Positions 25,292 to 37,848 of a stretch of 64,000 nt of DNA are shown piece after piece. The DNA is from Aquanectria penicillioides (taxonomy: Eukaryota > Ascomycota > Sordariomycetes > Hypocreales > Nectriaceae), in assembly GCA_003415625.1 (NCBI GenBank), contig PYIU01000002.1, positions 5,518,001-5,582,000 of the forward strand, in the 5' to 3' direction. Made by a program: the position numbers and the translations under genes. Within the stretch, counting starts at the first letter, position 1; each line of letters starts with the position of its first letter. Below the pieces are notes generated by a model that was not told the DNA's origin, ran no database searches, and worked only from the letters and a program-made list of their open reading frames with translations.

Positions 25292-26753
25292 GCCCCCGCA
25301 CCGTCACGAATGCCGGTTGCAGCATAGCCACCTTCTACACGTGTCAATACTCGGAACACGCTGAATGTATATGAATCTTCAACTCCGCCCGGCCCTTTAC
25401 CGCTTCCTCCCACTCCAGCAACACACCTCACCTCCCTGCCCAAGCCTCGAGCAGGATAGGATACGACAACAAATTCATCAACAAGAAAAAAATCTCTTTC
25501 GGGCGGAGTCTGAAAGCCCGGCGTTTGCCGACCGACTTCTTTCTCTTCCCGGCTTCGTTGGAGCGCTCGGGGCCTGACGGCTGAGTGAAGGGGAAGAAGT
25601 TGGGTAACCAGGCGAAACCGGGTCGGCCGAGGGGACTCGTTCGAATAATGCGTTTTTGTGTGTGATTGGACACATGATGTCAACAACCATTTTTTTTTCT
25701 TTTTTGCTGTTTTTGCTGTCTATTCCCTATGTGGTCTTGCGATACAATATCTTCACGGCTCCCAGATATTTTGATACGGTTCCTCGGCGAGAGGGGATTT
25801 TTTTTGTCTGCGAAAAATTCCCACCTGGGGAGGGATGATCTGCACGTACGCCCCTACATGGTCGGGTTGTCATTTAGCCTCTGCTTCATAATGCTGTAAT
25901 TTATTAGTGTCTACTCTCGTCACGAACAGACGTGTTCCTTTTGATACGGTGAATGTGTGTGTATATATACATGTACGTACATATGTACCTTGAGGTATGT
26001 ATGTACATGTAGGTGTATGTCGATGTCTATGTGTGTGCCTGAACCAGATCTTCCGTCGGCGGCGTCTGACAATCCACTTCCCCCACGACTGTTGACTCTG
26101 CTTGGACCCCGTGGCTAAGACAGCGTGAATCGCGCACCCAGAGCCTCGGGCATGCACCATGATGCTGGAGAGCTCCGGACAGCAGGAGGACGAGCACGAG
26201 GTGGAGAACCTTTGTCACGCGGAGCCACGTCATATTTCATTTCTCATTTCACAAACACCCTGTGCAAATGTCACCACCCCCCCTTCTGTTGTCTCGCCGC
26301 ACTGCGCTCACTGCAGCACCATTATTACCATCGCCGGGCTTGAGCCAAGCCGTGATGTAGATGCTCTGCCCTGCCAGCCAGGGACGAAGAAGCAAAAAAG
26401 CCAAGCCAAAGGCCAACGGAGCAGATGGTAACACATATCGAGTCAAGAGGCCTGGTGGCTTTTTGAGGTGAAGGGGGGAGGAGAAACCTGGTCTACGCCT
26501 TGGAATGCCAAGGAAACAATGAGAGAAGAAGAAAAACACCGAAGACAAGTAGAACTGACTCGTCCCCGGGGAGGGGTGCCACCGTGTCAACCAATGACAG
26601 GTCAAAGGGGAAAAGAAAAAAAAGAAAAGAAGAGAGAGAAAATCAAATGAAACATGTCAAGAAAACAGAGGCCTTCTGCTGATCAGCAGTGGCGCTGAGA
26701 CAAAGGGCCGCAAAGAGAGACAGCCGCACCTCACCCCCCTTGGCTTTTAAGAA

Positions 26754-26767
26754 GGGGGGGGGGGGGG
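26754..26767. repeat. G14 homopolymer
   Basis: Fourteen consecutive G on the + strand, 72 bp before a C20 run. Confidence 0.85.
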
Positions 26768-26839
26768 AGTGGTGCGTCCGTCCAAGCCAAAAAAAACTCC
26801 CCATCTCTCTCTCTCCTGATTGGAACGACGAGTCTTGCG

Positions 26840-26859
26840 CCCCCCCCCCCCCCCCCCCC
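26840..26859. repeat. C20 homopolymer
   Basis: Twenty consecutive C on the + strand; complementary to the nearby G14 run. Confidence 0.85.
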
Positions 26860-26949
26860 ATCGTTCTCGTCCACGAAGGCATGCTAGTTAACATGTAGGA
26901 CGGCAAAATCACAAAGCTGTCCCGAACCAGTAAAAGGAGGGGTCGGGAG

Positions 26950-26951
<2 letters not shown>

Positions 26952-26985
<34 letters not shown>
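26952..26985. repeat. (AG)n microsatellite
   Basis: About 16 AG units; a shorter tract follows at 27064-27078. Confidence 0.95.
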
Positions 26986-26988
<3 letters not shown>

Positions 26989-27849
26989 GTGTGTCTTGGA
27001 CGGGACGAAATTCAGTCCCAGGGAATTGGACAAAGACAAAGGGCGGTGTAAGACGGGACAAAGAGAGAGAGAGAGAGTGTGAGAGGGAAGCGGAGAGGGA
27101 GGGAGAGAGGCGCTCCCAAAGATGACCTGTATCTCTCGCCATGATTGGAGTTTTGATCAGTCGTTGGCATAGCCATCGGAGAGACACGGCGAGGCTGGGA
27201 GTTGCGCCGTGACGTCAAATCATGAAAAGGCGGCATGGGTTGCGTGAGGGACAAGACGGAGAAGGAGAGGGAGATTCAGAGTAGGCTCGTGATACTCAAG
27301 GATGAGTAGAATGTTCAGTTTCGTTCTCATTATGCGGTAGGCGACCCTCGCAAAGATACCGTAATGAGCTAAAAAATGATATACAAAGCCTCCAAACCAA
27401 TTCATCATCCCATCACGAGTCACCGGGCCACCTCTGTGGGAGCTTAACGTGATATAAATCCTCTCCTCTTTTTCGTGTAGGTAGGAGCCCAAGATCGACA
27501 AGATCCCCGAGTCACCCAAAGAGTCAAGAAAAGCCCAATAACTGAAATGAAAAAAAAAAAAAAAAAGCAACAAGTTAAACACCCCTTGTAAAGTCGGCTT
27601 GGCCGCCGGGTGATACGCCCCTGTTTGATATGCAAATACCGTAGTCCGTTAACCATGCCTGTTGTATCCAGTCCCCAAGAATGCCCGTGCTTTGAGTAGC
27701 CAGGATGATGGAACGAGGTAAAGGAAATAAGAAAAAAAAAGACTTGAAAAGGAAAAAAAAAAAAAGAATCTTGTCGGGAACGGATGAAACCCGAAGTGGG
27801 ACTGTGGATGATTGTGTTTCGTGGCAAAGTCGGTAGTGTGGTAATCACT

Positions 27850-27851
<2 letters not shown>

Positions 27852-27899
<48 letters not shown>
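27852..27899. repeat. (GT)n microsatellite
   Basis: About 24 GT units, the longest dinucleotide tract in the window. Confidence 0.95.
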
Positions 27900-27907
<8 letters not shown>

Positions 27908-28223
27908 ACTGTATACGTATAGACCGTGTAGACCGACTTGTTTTGAGGACCGGGGACCGATTAAATGAAAAAGAAAAGAAAGGGGTATCATGCTTGGTAT
28001 ATAGGTGATTTGCGAGAGAGTTCAAACCCAAGTTATGATCAGCCCGGCGGAGAAGAAAGGGGTGCATTGGGCCAGGCAGGGGCTGTCGATTCCAATTTCA
28101 TAACAAAGTGCCACTGTCATTGCATCAAGTGATTAGTAGACAGAGCTTGCCCAAAAGTCGCCATGCAAACTAGATGCGGAGGGCGTTCATAATCCGAACA
28201 TGGTAGGCTCCAGAGCGAGTTCT

Positions 28224-30650
28224 TCAGAATAGTGCGAGGGAATCCATCTTGGTTGGCTTGCGGCGGAAAGACTCGCTGGATTGGTTTCTGTCGTTTCGTT
28301 CAAAGTCCCAGGGCCACGGATGCACATTTGGCTCCCAAGCCCTTTCAAAGAAAGGCTCGGCGCCGCTTCCGCATCGTTCCAGTTGAAGAAGCCCGCCACG
28401 GTTGTGGTCGCTGCAGAGCACATTAAGGTCCTGCCCGTCGTTGGTGAAGGCGACGCCTCCAATCTCGCCAAAGATGTCAATCGTTTGCTTAGTGCTGAAC
28501 GTCTGGGCGTCGATGATGTTGATGAAGTCAGCCTCCTCGGCCGCCACAAGAACCCTTCGACCGCTGCCAACAGGAGAGAAGCGCAGGTTTCGAACGCCGG
28601 CCATTTCAGACCGGATGCTGTAGATGGGCATGCTTCTCCCCCTACTGTCATTCCATTTGCGGGCATCCCATATCTTGATACTCCTGTCCTGGAAGCCGGT
28701 GGCAACTGTCCAACCGTCGTCGGACCAATCGCATGAGAAGCCGAAATCTCGGTGTCCCGACAGCTCCTGTTGGACGTTGCCCGTCTCTGCGTTGGCAATC
28801 ACGACGTTGAAGTGGTCGCCCACCAAGACTCTTAGCCGGCCATCGGGGGACACGGCTGAGCAGTTTAGGGGGAAGGGATACATCTTTTGCACCAGGAACT
28901 TTTCTGTAGTGAGATCCATCACGCGGAACCCGTGGTCGTTGCTCGCTAGAGCGGCAACGGGCCTAGAAGACCGCCGAGGCAGGTGGATTTGCAGGTGGTT
29001 GGTAATGCCTTTGTGGTTGCTGGTAATCTGGCCATCGGCGTACTGCTTCTTGTCTTCCGACTCGAGGTTCTTCAAACAATACTCTCCATTGAACATGCCA
29101 GCCATCAAAACTCCATGCTTGGCATCCAGAGTGGAGATGACGGAACCCAGCCCGCTAATACCGCTCAGATTCAGAGCCAAATCCGTCTTTCTGGAGACGG
29201 GATTTATTCGGTTAATGCCCCGAGGGCCAGGGTAAAACGCCTGAGTGCGTGAGGGACATGCCAAGACACTGCGGAGCTGGAAGTGAGCAACATAGACGTC
29301 CTGGCGGACGATGTGATTTCTAAATCGGAAGAAGCTATTTCTTGTTGGAATAGCGACATCCTTCAGGTGATGCTGATTTCATGCGGTTAGCCGGATGACT
29401 GGGCTTACTGCTTCTGGAAAACCCGCGTTCGAGGGTAGCACTTACTATCCAATCATCTGACCCCTCCTTGTTGGTGTAGTTTTTGTAGGTGCGCGATCGC
29501 TGGTCACGGGCATGCCTTCGAGTGGTGCCCATAGACGCCCAGTCGATGCCTTGCATGTCGTAGGAATCACCCCGCAGGTCCGAATACCGGACCTCTTCAA
29601 TTTGGCGGGCAGTCTGCTCGCGAATGCTGTGGAGGCACGGGGCGCGCAACCTTGCAGCAGACATTGGCGACGATGAGCGGGATTCAATCGCCCAGCTCCG
29701 GAGAAAGTCGACCAAGCTCAGGTTCTCAGACCCGAGCATGGTCGGGTTGGGGTTGCTGATCAACGGCGCATCATCTACCAGGTCATCCGGGAGCGGTGCA
29801 GGCTGCTGGTTTTGGGGGAAAATGCCGGCCTGGGCGGGGTTCCATCCAGGAGGTAGAGGGACGTCCATGATCAATCCGGTGCCTCCAAGGGTTGGGAGTT
29901 GGAGGTTGAATGGGTTAAGGTAGTTGAGAGACCCAGGGGCACCCGTTTGATCATCGTCGTCTGCGTCGGGTGGGGCTAGGTGGTGGTCTTGAAAGTGGAG
30001 CTGGGGGATGGGTGATACAATGTTGGCAGCGGCGATGATTTCGTCCAGGGGAACTCCTCCGTCACTGTCGCTCATGTCTAGATCATAATCCTCAAGATGG
30101 TGGCTGGGGATGAAGTCGGGATCGAGGTGGGGAGGTAGGATGGTGTTGTAGAGGTCGTCAAGTAGAGGAGGTCGGGATGAGGGATCGTGAGGAGGTAAAT
30201 CGAGGTCGAGGTCTATATCGGAGTCGTATTGGTCAACTTCGGTATGGTTGTGATGGTTGAAGTCGTCGCTGCTCTCATGAAGAGCGGTAGAAGTGGCGGG
30301 GAGAGCAGCGGAAGGAGTAGCGGCATCAATAGCGTTTGCGGTCGCGGTAGCGTAATCGGCGGGGAACGCATCTGTCATCGGCGCGTTGGGCGCATTGACA
30401 GGGACAGCCTGGGGGGCGACGGCGGGATGTCGATGGAGGTTGTGCTCATGGTTTTGGATCGGGTCCTGCCCAGAGAGAGAGTCGGCGAAGGAGGCGTGGG
30501 AGGAGACGGCGGGCACCGTGTTGAGGACTGGGGGGAGAGGGGATCGTGAAGCTGGATCTGACCCTGTAAACCCTCATCCCAGTAGTGCGGTTCGGTGGCG
30601 GGCTCGTCTCGATGGCGATCCGTCTTGGTGGTGAGAGACGGGCGGCGCAT
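28224..30650 (-). CDS. WD40-repeat protein with DUF2415 (probable single frameshift)
   Basis: A fungal WD40 protein of unknown role, probably cytosolic or nuclear. Exon 1 is 30650-29446 and exon 2 is 29372-28224. The 73-nt intron (GTAAGT, CTAAC, CAG) joins NYTNKEGSDDWI to HHLKDVAIPTRNSFFRF, a join that matches the family pattern. The N-terminal 350 or so residues are Pro/Ser/Asp-rich and disordered, then YDMQGIDW leads into the propeller (ACPSRTQAFYPG, DWSDDGWTVATGFQDRSIKIWDA). The DUF2415 segment includes VLVAAEEADFINIIDA and FGEIGGVAF. From the ATG at 30650 the frame is good to HDPLSP, then the protein continues in another frame from VLNTVPAVSSHASFADS; a 6-G run at 30530-30535 looks one base short. 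With it, the length is about 784 residues. Otherwise, translation could begin at 30378. The family is confident; the start is less so. Confidence 0.8.
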
Positions 30651-31371
30651 CGTGGTTGAGACGGAGGACGGAGGGGACGACTTTTAAAGCCCTGCAGGAA
30701 TGCTTCTGCATCCGGGAAGGCTCGGTCGGGCTCGCTCGCGTGCTGGGAGATGGGCGTGCGAAGCCTTGCTTTTGGTGTGAGACAATGTTGCTTTTTGGTG
30801 CCGCGGCCGAGGGCAGTGATTGTCGCTCCGAGGGGGGGGCGTTGGCGTTGGTTTTGGCAGCTCAGGTACGTAGCGTAGCGCGGGCGGTAGCGTCGACACG
30901 GGCGGGAGACGGCAGACGGCAGACGGTCAGTAGTAAGAAGGCCTAGCACCGTGGCAGACGACGATGGCGGAGAGCCTGGGGAGCCGACAGGTGGAGGTAG
31001 AGTTGGATGACTAGGAGACCGAGGGGAGAGAGGGAAGAAGAAAGAGGAGGAGGCGGAGGAGGTGGAGGAGGAATGGGGAGTGGGGGATGGAACGTCTCTC
31101 TATTCTTCTTCTTATTATTATTGTTTCTTGTGTGTGTGTTTTACCAAGGGACTTTTGGTGAGATGGGTATTTGTAGGAAGGCGAGGAGAAGTGCGAGAGC
31201 GAGAGTCCGTGGGTGTGGTCGTGACCAGAATGCGTGCATGTAATGTGGTGTATGTATGTAAGTCGGGCCCGAGAGAACGGTACTATCATCCGCTAAAGTG
31301 GCAAAGCTAGCAGAGCCAATGCATAAGACAAGTCAAGTCAAGTCAAGGCAAGGCAAGGGCCAGGAGGGGAT

Positions 31372-31387
31372 GGGGGGGGGGGGGGGG
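31372..31387. repeat. G16 homopolymer
   Basis: Sixteen consecutive G on the + strand. Confidence 0.85.
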
Positions 31388-31646
31388 CGGGAAGGAGACC
31401 GGTAAAGGACAGTCTATGGCCGAGGCCGGGCGGCAACGCAGGAGCATCAAATGTGCAATGACGACGATGGGATGGTGAGCGAGAATGGGACGACGGGGAA
31501 AAGAGGTGAACAGATGGAGCGAGAGGCGTCGTCGGCCTGGTCAGAGGTCGGCGTCCCCGTGGAGTACAACGAACTGTAGGTGTCCCGTTTCAGCGTCAGC
31601 CGCTTCTGGAGGTCAGACTGAAGCGGAAGTTGAGTTGGGTGGTGGC

Positions 31647-31665
31647 TTTTTTTTTTTTTTTTTTT
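31647..31665. repeat. T19 homopolymer
   Basis: Nineteen consecutive T on the + strand. Confidence 0.85.
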
Positions 31666-32401
31666 GTTGCCAAGGACGAGCAGATGAGGAGGAGAAGTTG
31701 GGTTGAAGAGAGGGAGAAGGAGAGGAAGAAAGGAAGAGAGAGAGGAGCGTGTGCCTATCGTCAACGGTCGCCCAGGGCCAACGCCCAGGTTGCCAGGGGG
31801 GGGGGGGCCACCAGCCAGGAGGTGGGAATGAGGGACCATCGTGGAGGTGGTGTAGGAAGAGGAGGAGTGTGTGTACGGCGGTGCGCGCTGTGCAGCTCTG
31901 TGTGCTATGCTGTGCTGTGCTCGCTCGCTCTTTCAGGTGGAGGCTGCGGCAGAGGTGGAGGTGGAGGTGGAGATGGCATGGGATGGTCAAAGGAGGGATA
32001 AGAAAATGGGTCGACGAAGGCGCTCCAGGGCGTGTTGTAGTTTCGTATCGTTTGCTGGAATAGGCAATGAAGATTGCCATGAATCTCGATAGCCGCCCAA
32101 TAGCGCTAGTTGAAACGAGGATCCCTTTCAATCCGAGGCCCAAGGGCTTCAAGGCAAGGCCGCATCTTGCAGGCTCGGAGGGAGAGCTTTTGCCCGTTTC
32201 GTTTCAGTCGTGGCTCTGTCGGCTGGGATGCCACAGCTATTATCCGCGAGTGCCCCAGAGGCCTAACGAGGAAGCATTTACCGTCGTCACTATCACACGG
32301 GGGTTGGGGCTGGGTGGACAGGGCAAGACAAGGCAGAGCAGGACAAGCATCCCCATCCATCGAACGGCCGCGGGTTGAGATTCCCGATTTGCAGCAAGAT
32401 T

Positions 32402-32416
32402 GGGGGGGGGGGGGGG
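32402..32416. repeat. G15 homopolymer
   Basis: About fifteen consecutive G on the + strand. Confidence 0.8.
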
Positions 32417-32541
32417 TAAGAAGACAAAGAAAAGGCCCGTGCTGGTGAGGAGAGACTGGGATGAATGAGGTAAAGTGACATGGTTGCTCGAGGGAAAAGA
32501 GGAGCCGTTGGTGGTAGCTGATTGCTAGAACCAACATCCGG

Positions 32542-32576
32542 GTTGATTGATTGATTGATTGAGTGATTGATTGATT
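32542..32576. repeat. (GATT)n microsatellite
   Basis: About eight GATT units with one GAGT variant. Confidence 0.85.
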
Positions 32577-34379
32577 CCACTACCTACCATGATGGCTGAG
32601 GTGTTGTTGTTGCCATTGTTGTCGTTGTCGGTCAGGGTCAAGGTTCAAGGCCTAGGCCTAGGCCAAGACCCAAGACCAATGCCCCAATGTGGCACAAGGG
32701 GACTTGAAATGTCAAAGCAGCCAAGACCAAAGGTTGGTCAGCTCGGTTCACGGGTTCACACGAGAATGATGCTCAGTTTGGCATAATTGGCCCATTTAAC
32801 AGGGAACCAGCTAATTCGAACCACCTGCACATCACATACGAAGCAGTTACGCATGCAAGCCCAAGATCCCCGGACTGGGAGGGAAGCTCAAACCCCGTCA
32901 GCTTATACCCCGTGTTCTGCGCTGCGCTGTACTGCGGCTTCTGCTGGACAAGGCTCCCGGTTCGATTCGATATGAATAGTCATTGTTGTATCTTGTATGG
33001 ATGTGTGAGTGCGTACGGTATGTGTTACCCGAGGTGCGGTTGGTTGCACAAAGCCATCGAGTACGACGAGTCCTGCGTGCGAACTAGTTAGTCAGTTGGT
33101 AGTTAGCGCTTGGTCACGAAAATGCACCCACTGGATACCCTGGTTCTCATCCCCACCCCCTGGGGCCCCTTGTGGTCTTTGTTCCCGCCAAACCCACAAT
33201 CTGGGCGATGTGCAGCCGTTCAAACCTCCTAGGGTGTAGTGGCGGCTGTGTGGCGGAAGCGACGGTTCCGCTTGGCTGTAACAGATAATTCTTTCGTGGA
33301 GATCCGGGGATGGGGATACAAAGGAAAGAGACGGAGTCGATCCCGATCTCGACGAAAGACAAAGCCAGCATTTAGTCATCCAACTCCCATATCCCGTTGG
33401 TGGCTTCGTCACAGCACGATGCCTCCCTGCTTTTTGCAATGCGCTCCGCCATGTTGTTTCTGCGTTGTGTGCTGCGGTGCGGTGCTGCGCTCTGTTTCGC
33501 CGAGCTTATGCTGTGATGGCTTACACCTCAGATCCTACACCTCACACCTTCAGCTCTCACCTCCCGCCTTCCCACCACTCGTCAAGGCGGTTCCAGGGCA
33601 GAATATGACTGGTCCCAATAGGACGGGATGAGGAGGCCAGGTAAGTCAGTCAAGTCAGTAGTCAGGTAGGGCGGACAGGCAAGCGAGCAACGCATTGAAA
33701 ACAAGAAGTAAAAAGAAGAACCAAAACTTAAGACAAAACCGTTCCTCAGGACCGACAACTAAGATAACCGTCCATTTTACCGGCCAACCCCTCAGCCAAA
33801 AGTCTGTTCTTTGTTACTGCTCTGTTTTTTTTTTACTGGGTCTGCGCACGTCGATTTTACCACTCCCACCGTCCGACCAGCCATTTAGGGACCGTTGGCT
33901 TTGCACACACTCTCCCTCCCTTCTTCACCCACCTTCTCTGGCGCACAAAGTTGTCTTGTCACACCCAAGAAAGACACGAAACGGAAGCATACCCGCCAAT
34001 CGCCTCGTCAAAGCTGACCAGCAGCCTGGAAGCGCCTCACTTCCCGATCGAGCTCGAGATGAGGAGCGAGATGGAGGGTGGCACAGGCTCCCGGTGCTCC
34101 CAGCTCTCCTAGCTCTGTCCCCCCTAGCTAATAGCTGGGGCACCCGTCGATAATGGCATCATGGTTGCTTGCTTGGCTCTTGCGTGGTTGTTGGCCGGTG
34201 GTGGCCTTGCCCCCTCCCGATTGCCCCATGATGGCGATGACCGTGCCCGTGCCCCGTGCCCGTGCCCCGTGCTTCCCCCCCCCCGGTGAGCATGTATGTA
34301 TATATGTGTGTGAGTGTGTGTGCCTGTGTCCCCGTGGCCCGCCCCGTAAAATGCGGGTGATGTGCTATGATTTGTGTGC

Positions 34380-34401
34380 ATGTGTGTGTGTGTGTGTGTG
34401 C
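34380..34401. repeat. (GT)n microsatellite
   Basis: About ten GT units next to further GT-rich sequence at about 34300-34330. Confidence 0.85.
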
Positions 34402-35360
34402 GTTGTGAGAGTGTGAGTGTGGGAGCCTGTAGCGTAAGGCATCTGGGCGTGTCGACTTTCTTGACCGGTTTGCTTAGTCTATTGTGATAGATGACCAAAA
34501 CCGGCCGCAAATGGCATCCTACTCATTTCTCTGTAACCCAATGGCTATTTCAGCCCCGAACTCTGGATTGTTTGCTCGCGTCAATCACTGGTCACTTGGT
34601 CCGATTTGATCTTGCCTGCCCGGATCGATCTGACGCGTCGGTGGCCTTGGCCGCTTGGCCCTGCGTCGCCTTACCTTGCCTGACCTTGCCGCTGCCCTTG
34701 GCTCACATCGACCCACGACATGACTTACTCATGACTCTCCCGCATCACACTCGCAAGTTATCACTTTGACACGATAACCCGGGGATTGTCAAGGTGTCAA
34801 GGTCCCGCCGTCCAACCAACCAGCAGCGATAACTCACTCCTGTCAGTGCAAAGGCACGACGACAACAACGCTGCGGGAAGCCCACTTGGGTCCCTCCCCG
34901 CCACCTCCCCCCTCCCTCAGGCCTGCCCAACATTTCATTCCGGTCCTGGGCAATGCTTGACACTTCTCACATAGGTTAGGTTGTACAAGTGGGCGCGCCA
35001 AGGCCCCGATGGTAAAAAAAAAAAAAAAAAGGGCCCTCTTTGGGCTTCCCAAAAGCGAGTGTGGTCCCAAAGAAAACCCCAAGAGCGCCCACAACCACAA
35101 CTGAGGCGGGCAGCCATGGACGACGCAGGTTATTAAGCTACTCCTGTAGGAAGACGCTTCTGTATGCACCTCGTCTGTTCCTGTTCCCACAGGGACCCAG
35201 CAGCAGCATGCGCAGCCCAAGACAGAAGTGGGTTGGTGTACCATGGGCAGCATCATCAGCATCATTATCACCACCAGCAGCATCATCGTACGCAGTATCA
35301 GTAGCTGTATTAGCAGCACAGAGTAGAAGCAGGAGCAGCAGGAGCAGCAGGGAGCAGTAG

Positions 35361-35433
35361 GAGAAGCAGAAGAAGCAGAAGAAGCAGAAGAAGCAGAAGA
35401 AGCAGAAGAAGCAGAAGAAGCAGAAGAAGCAGT
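35361..35433. repeat. Nonanucleotide (GAAGCAGAA)n tandem repeat
   Basis: Nearly eight exact copies of a 9-bp purine-rich unit, preceded by related GCAGGA/GCAGCA sequence from about 35330. The unit is a multiple of three but is not within a recognisable gene. Confidence 0.9.
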
Positions 35434-36490
35434 GGCAGCCAGTTACAGTATCAGCAGCAACTCCAGCTACATACAGTGCATCTCATGCCTCCTTGCCTTT
35501 GCCTTGCGCTTCGCTGCTGGGCCTGTCCTTGTTAGTCTTACACCCCCACAACTTCCCTTCGATCATTCAACGGGGCTCCTCTCTTTTCTTGGTTTCTTTT
35601 TTCCCCTTTCTTTTCTTTTTTCTTCCCCTACGTACCAGTGCTACCGGTACATCTTCGAGGTCCCTTTCGTCTGGTCCCGTATGTCAGTCACTTGACAGTC
35701 CTAGAAAGCCAAAAAAAAATTAAAAAAAAAATTAAAAAAATTAAAAATTGCCCGAAATCTTCCTTCCGTCGGGCCTCGTTTTCATCGTACCTCACAAATC
35801 AAACCCCATGTACATTCACCAAATAGGAAGGGGTTCAGCTCCCATCACGGGCTGGGCGCAGGCCGGCCGCTGCAGGCCCGTCTTCGAGGAAACTGAGAGG
35901 CGTTTCGGTGTGGCGGACGATGCGTCGATGCGTCAATGCCATGGCGGCCATGACATGCCCATCCACATAGCCGCCGGCGGGTGTGTGAGGTGTCCGACTC
36001 TCTCTCCTGTTTCTGCTGCTGCCATGATTCGGGTGCCTCTTTTGACACTGTCTGGTTGTAAATGCGCGTGTGCGTGCAGACATGCGTGGCCTGGCTGCAG
36101 CGCATCCAGAGCGAGACAGACAGCCAGATATAGACAGGCAAGTAAACAGGCGAGCAGTGAACCTAGAGAGCTTCTGCAGGTTTGTCTCTGACACATTCCT
36201 ATGGCCATGCACTCTCTCAGACTTTCTCTCACTGGCTCTCTTACACTCTCTCGTTCATCCCCGGCGGCGAAATAGGCACACCGCAGCTCACATTGCCATG
36301 TCTACGATGCTAAGCCATGCACTCCTCCCGTACTACTTCGTACTATTGCTGCGCGTGCGCGCGAGCTGACAGATCCTAGTCTCACATTTTTCAACCAACT
36401 CGAAGCCGTCCCAACCCTCCCTGGTGGCTCATCGAACCTGCATGCCGCCAATGCCCATCATCCATGACAAAGGACACACCCAACAGCCTT

Positions 36491-36549
36491 CTCTTTTTTT
36501 TTTCTTTTTCTTTTTTTTTTTTAGAGGGGGGGGGGGGGGGGGGGGGGGG
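36491..36549. repeat. T-rich tract joined to a G24 homopolymer
   Basis: T runs split by single C (36493-36522) are followed after TTAGA by 24 uninterrupted G (36526-36549). Confidence 0.85.
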
Positions 36550-36687
36550 CGAAAAAAGGACCCTCCTCCCCTTGAACCCCCTGTCAACCCATCATGCCCT
36601 GTGTTCTATAGCTTTTTTGATGAATGAGAGCGAAGAGGATCCGCCCAATCTTGCTTCCAAACATGCTGTTCCAACTTCATACATACC

Positions 36688-36727
36688 TTCATACATACGT
36701 ACATACATACATACATACATACATACG
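36688..36727. repeat. (CATA)n microsatellite
   Basis: About ten CATA/CATAC units with one CGTA variant. Confidence 0.9.
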
Positions 36728-37815
36728 TATACGTGCAAGGGTGCTGCAGCCTTCCCATCACGATAATCATACTCATGCTATGTGTGCTGCACACTATGTA
36801 TGTGCATCCGCAATACCAACCCGGTCCCTGTCGCCCCTCGTCAGGCATGGATGTGTGACCGGTCTGCCTGCAAAGTCCTCTCCTTAGTGCCTCGGTATGT
36901 ATTCGCATGCACGTATGTAACATGCCCAGCCGTCATGGCCCTAACTGGCATGTCACTCAGGGCCTCTCAGCTCGCCGATACAATGGGTTAGATGTCTCCT
37001 GTTGGCGCTAACAAGCTACGACGGATACCGCCTAGGTACCTAGGCATGGTACTGTACACTGCTTACACTTGCTGTGTGAGGGTTTACCATGTACAAAGTA
37101 CCATAGTACCGTAATACCTACTGCACATCTCCTTTGATTCTCTTTCCCGTGCTTTCTTTTCTTTTCCTCGAACCCAAATTCTCCGCCTCGTCCGCTTCCT
37201 CACACACGCCGTCCCGTCCCAGTGGCCCGTCCTCCCTGTATTTTCTTTGTTTACCTTCACCTTCACATTCGGGTCCATGACAGAGAGAGGACGGGATAGA
37301 AAAGAAAAAAATAGATATAAAAAAGTGGAAACCTGACAAGTCACCTTTTATTGCCTCCTCCCGCCGCGCCGCTCCCGTCCGGGCCCCATCCATCACATCC
37401 ACATCCACCCGCTTTGTCCTCCCGAGAGCAGCCCCATGATTCCCATGTCTCCTCGACGATGCGCCCCCTCCTCGTGGTCTCTACTGTACCGTACGGAATA
37501 CCACGTCTCATTGCCTCGCCCCAAACCCACTCTCGGGCTAGCTTTCCTCATCATCTCCATACGATCCAATGCAATCCTACATCATCCCCCATCTTATCGT
37601 TTCGACCTGCTGCATAAGTTATCTGTTGTAATTAATTGCTTGCCTTCCAGCCAACCAACCAAGCCAACTCATCCGGGCCCCCAACCCCCAACTCACAGTC
37701 TCCCGCAAACCCTTGCCTTGTCCATTCGTTTCTGCACAGGACTCATCCGCTTCCCCTCCCCTCCCCGCCTCCACCTCCTACCGGTTGGGGATCATTATGC
37801 GTTGCCTGTTTTTAT

Positions 37816-37848
37816 GATTATTATTATTATTAGTAGTAGTAGTAGTAT
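37816..37848. repeat. (ATT)n-(AGT)n compound repeat
   Basis: About six ATT units run directly into five AGT units, two related trinucleotides in one tract. Confidence 0.85.

Larger units (their letters stand above)
25292..28223. other. Convergent intergenic region rich in simple repeats
   Basis: Between the 3' ends of the GH17 and WD40 genes. It contains a G14 run (26754-26767), a C20 run (26840-26859), (AG)n (26952-26985, and shorter at 27064-27078), poly-A stretches (27551-27566 and 27753-27766) and a (GT)n tract (27852-27899). No open frame has recognisable content. Confidence 0.6.

Noticed and set aside
25140..25374. Printed C-terminus of the GH17 frame running to 25374
   Set aside because: Pro/Ser/Leu nonsense; the conserved ending (ASQQATAIASIRESCG...CGCEQSW) is in another frame, so the stop is taken at 25289-25291.
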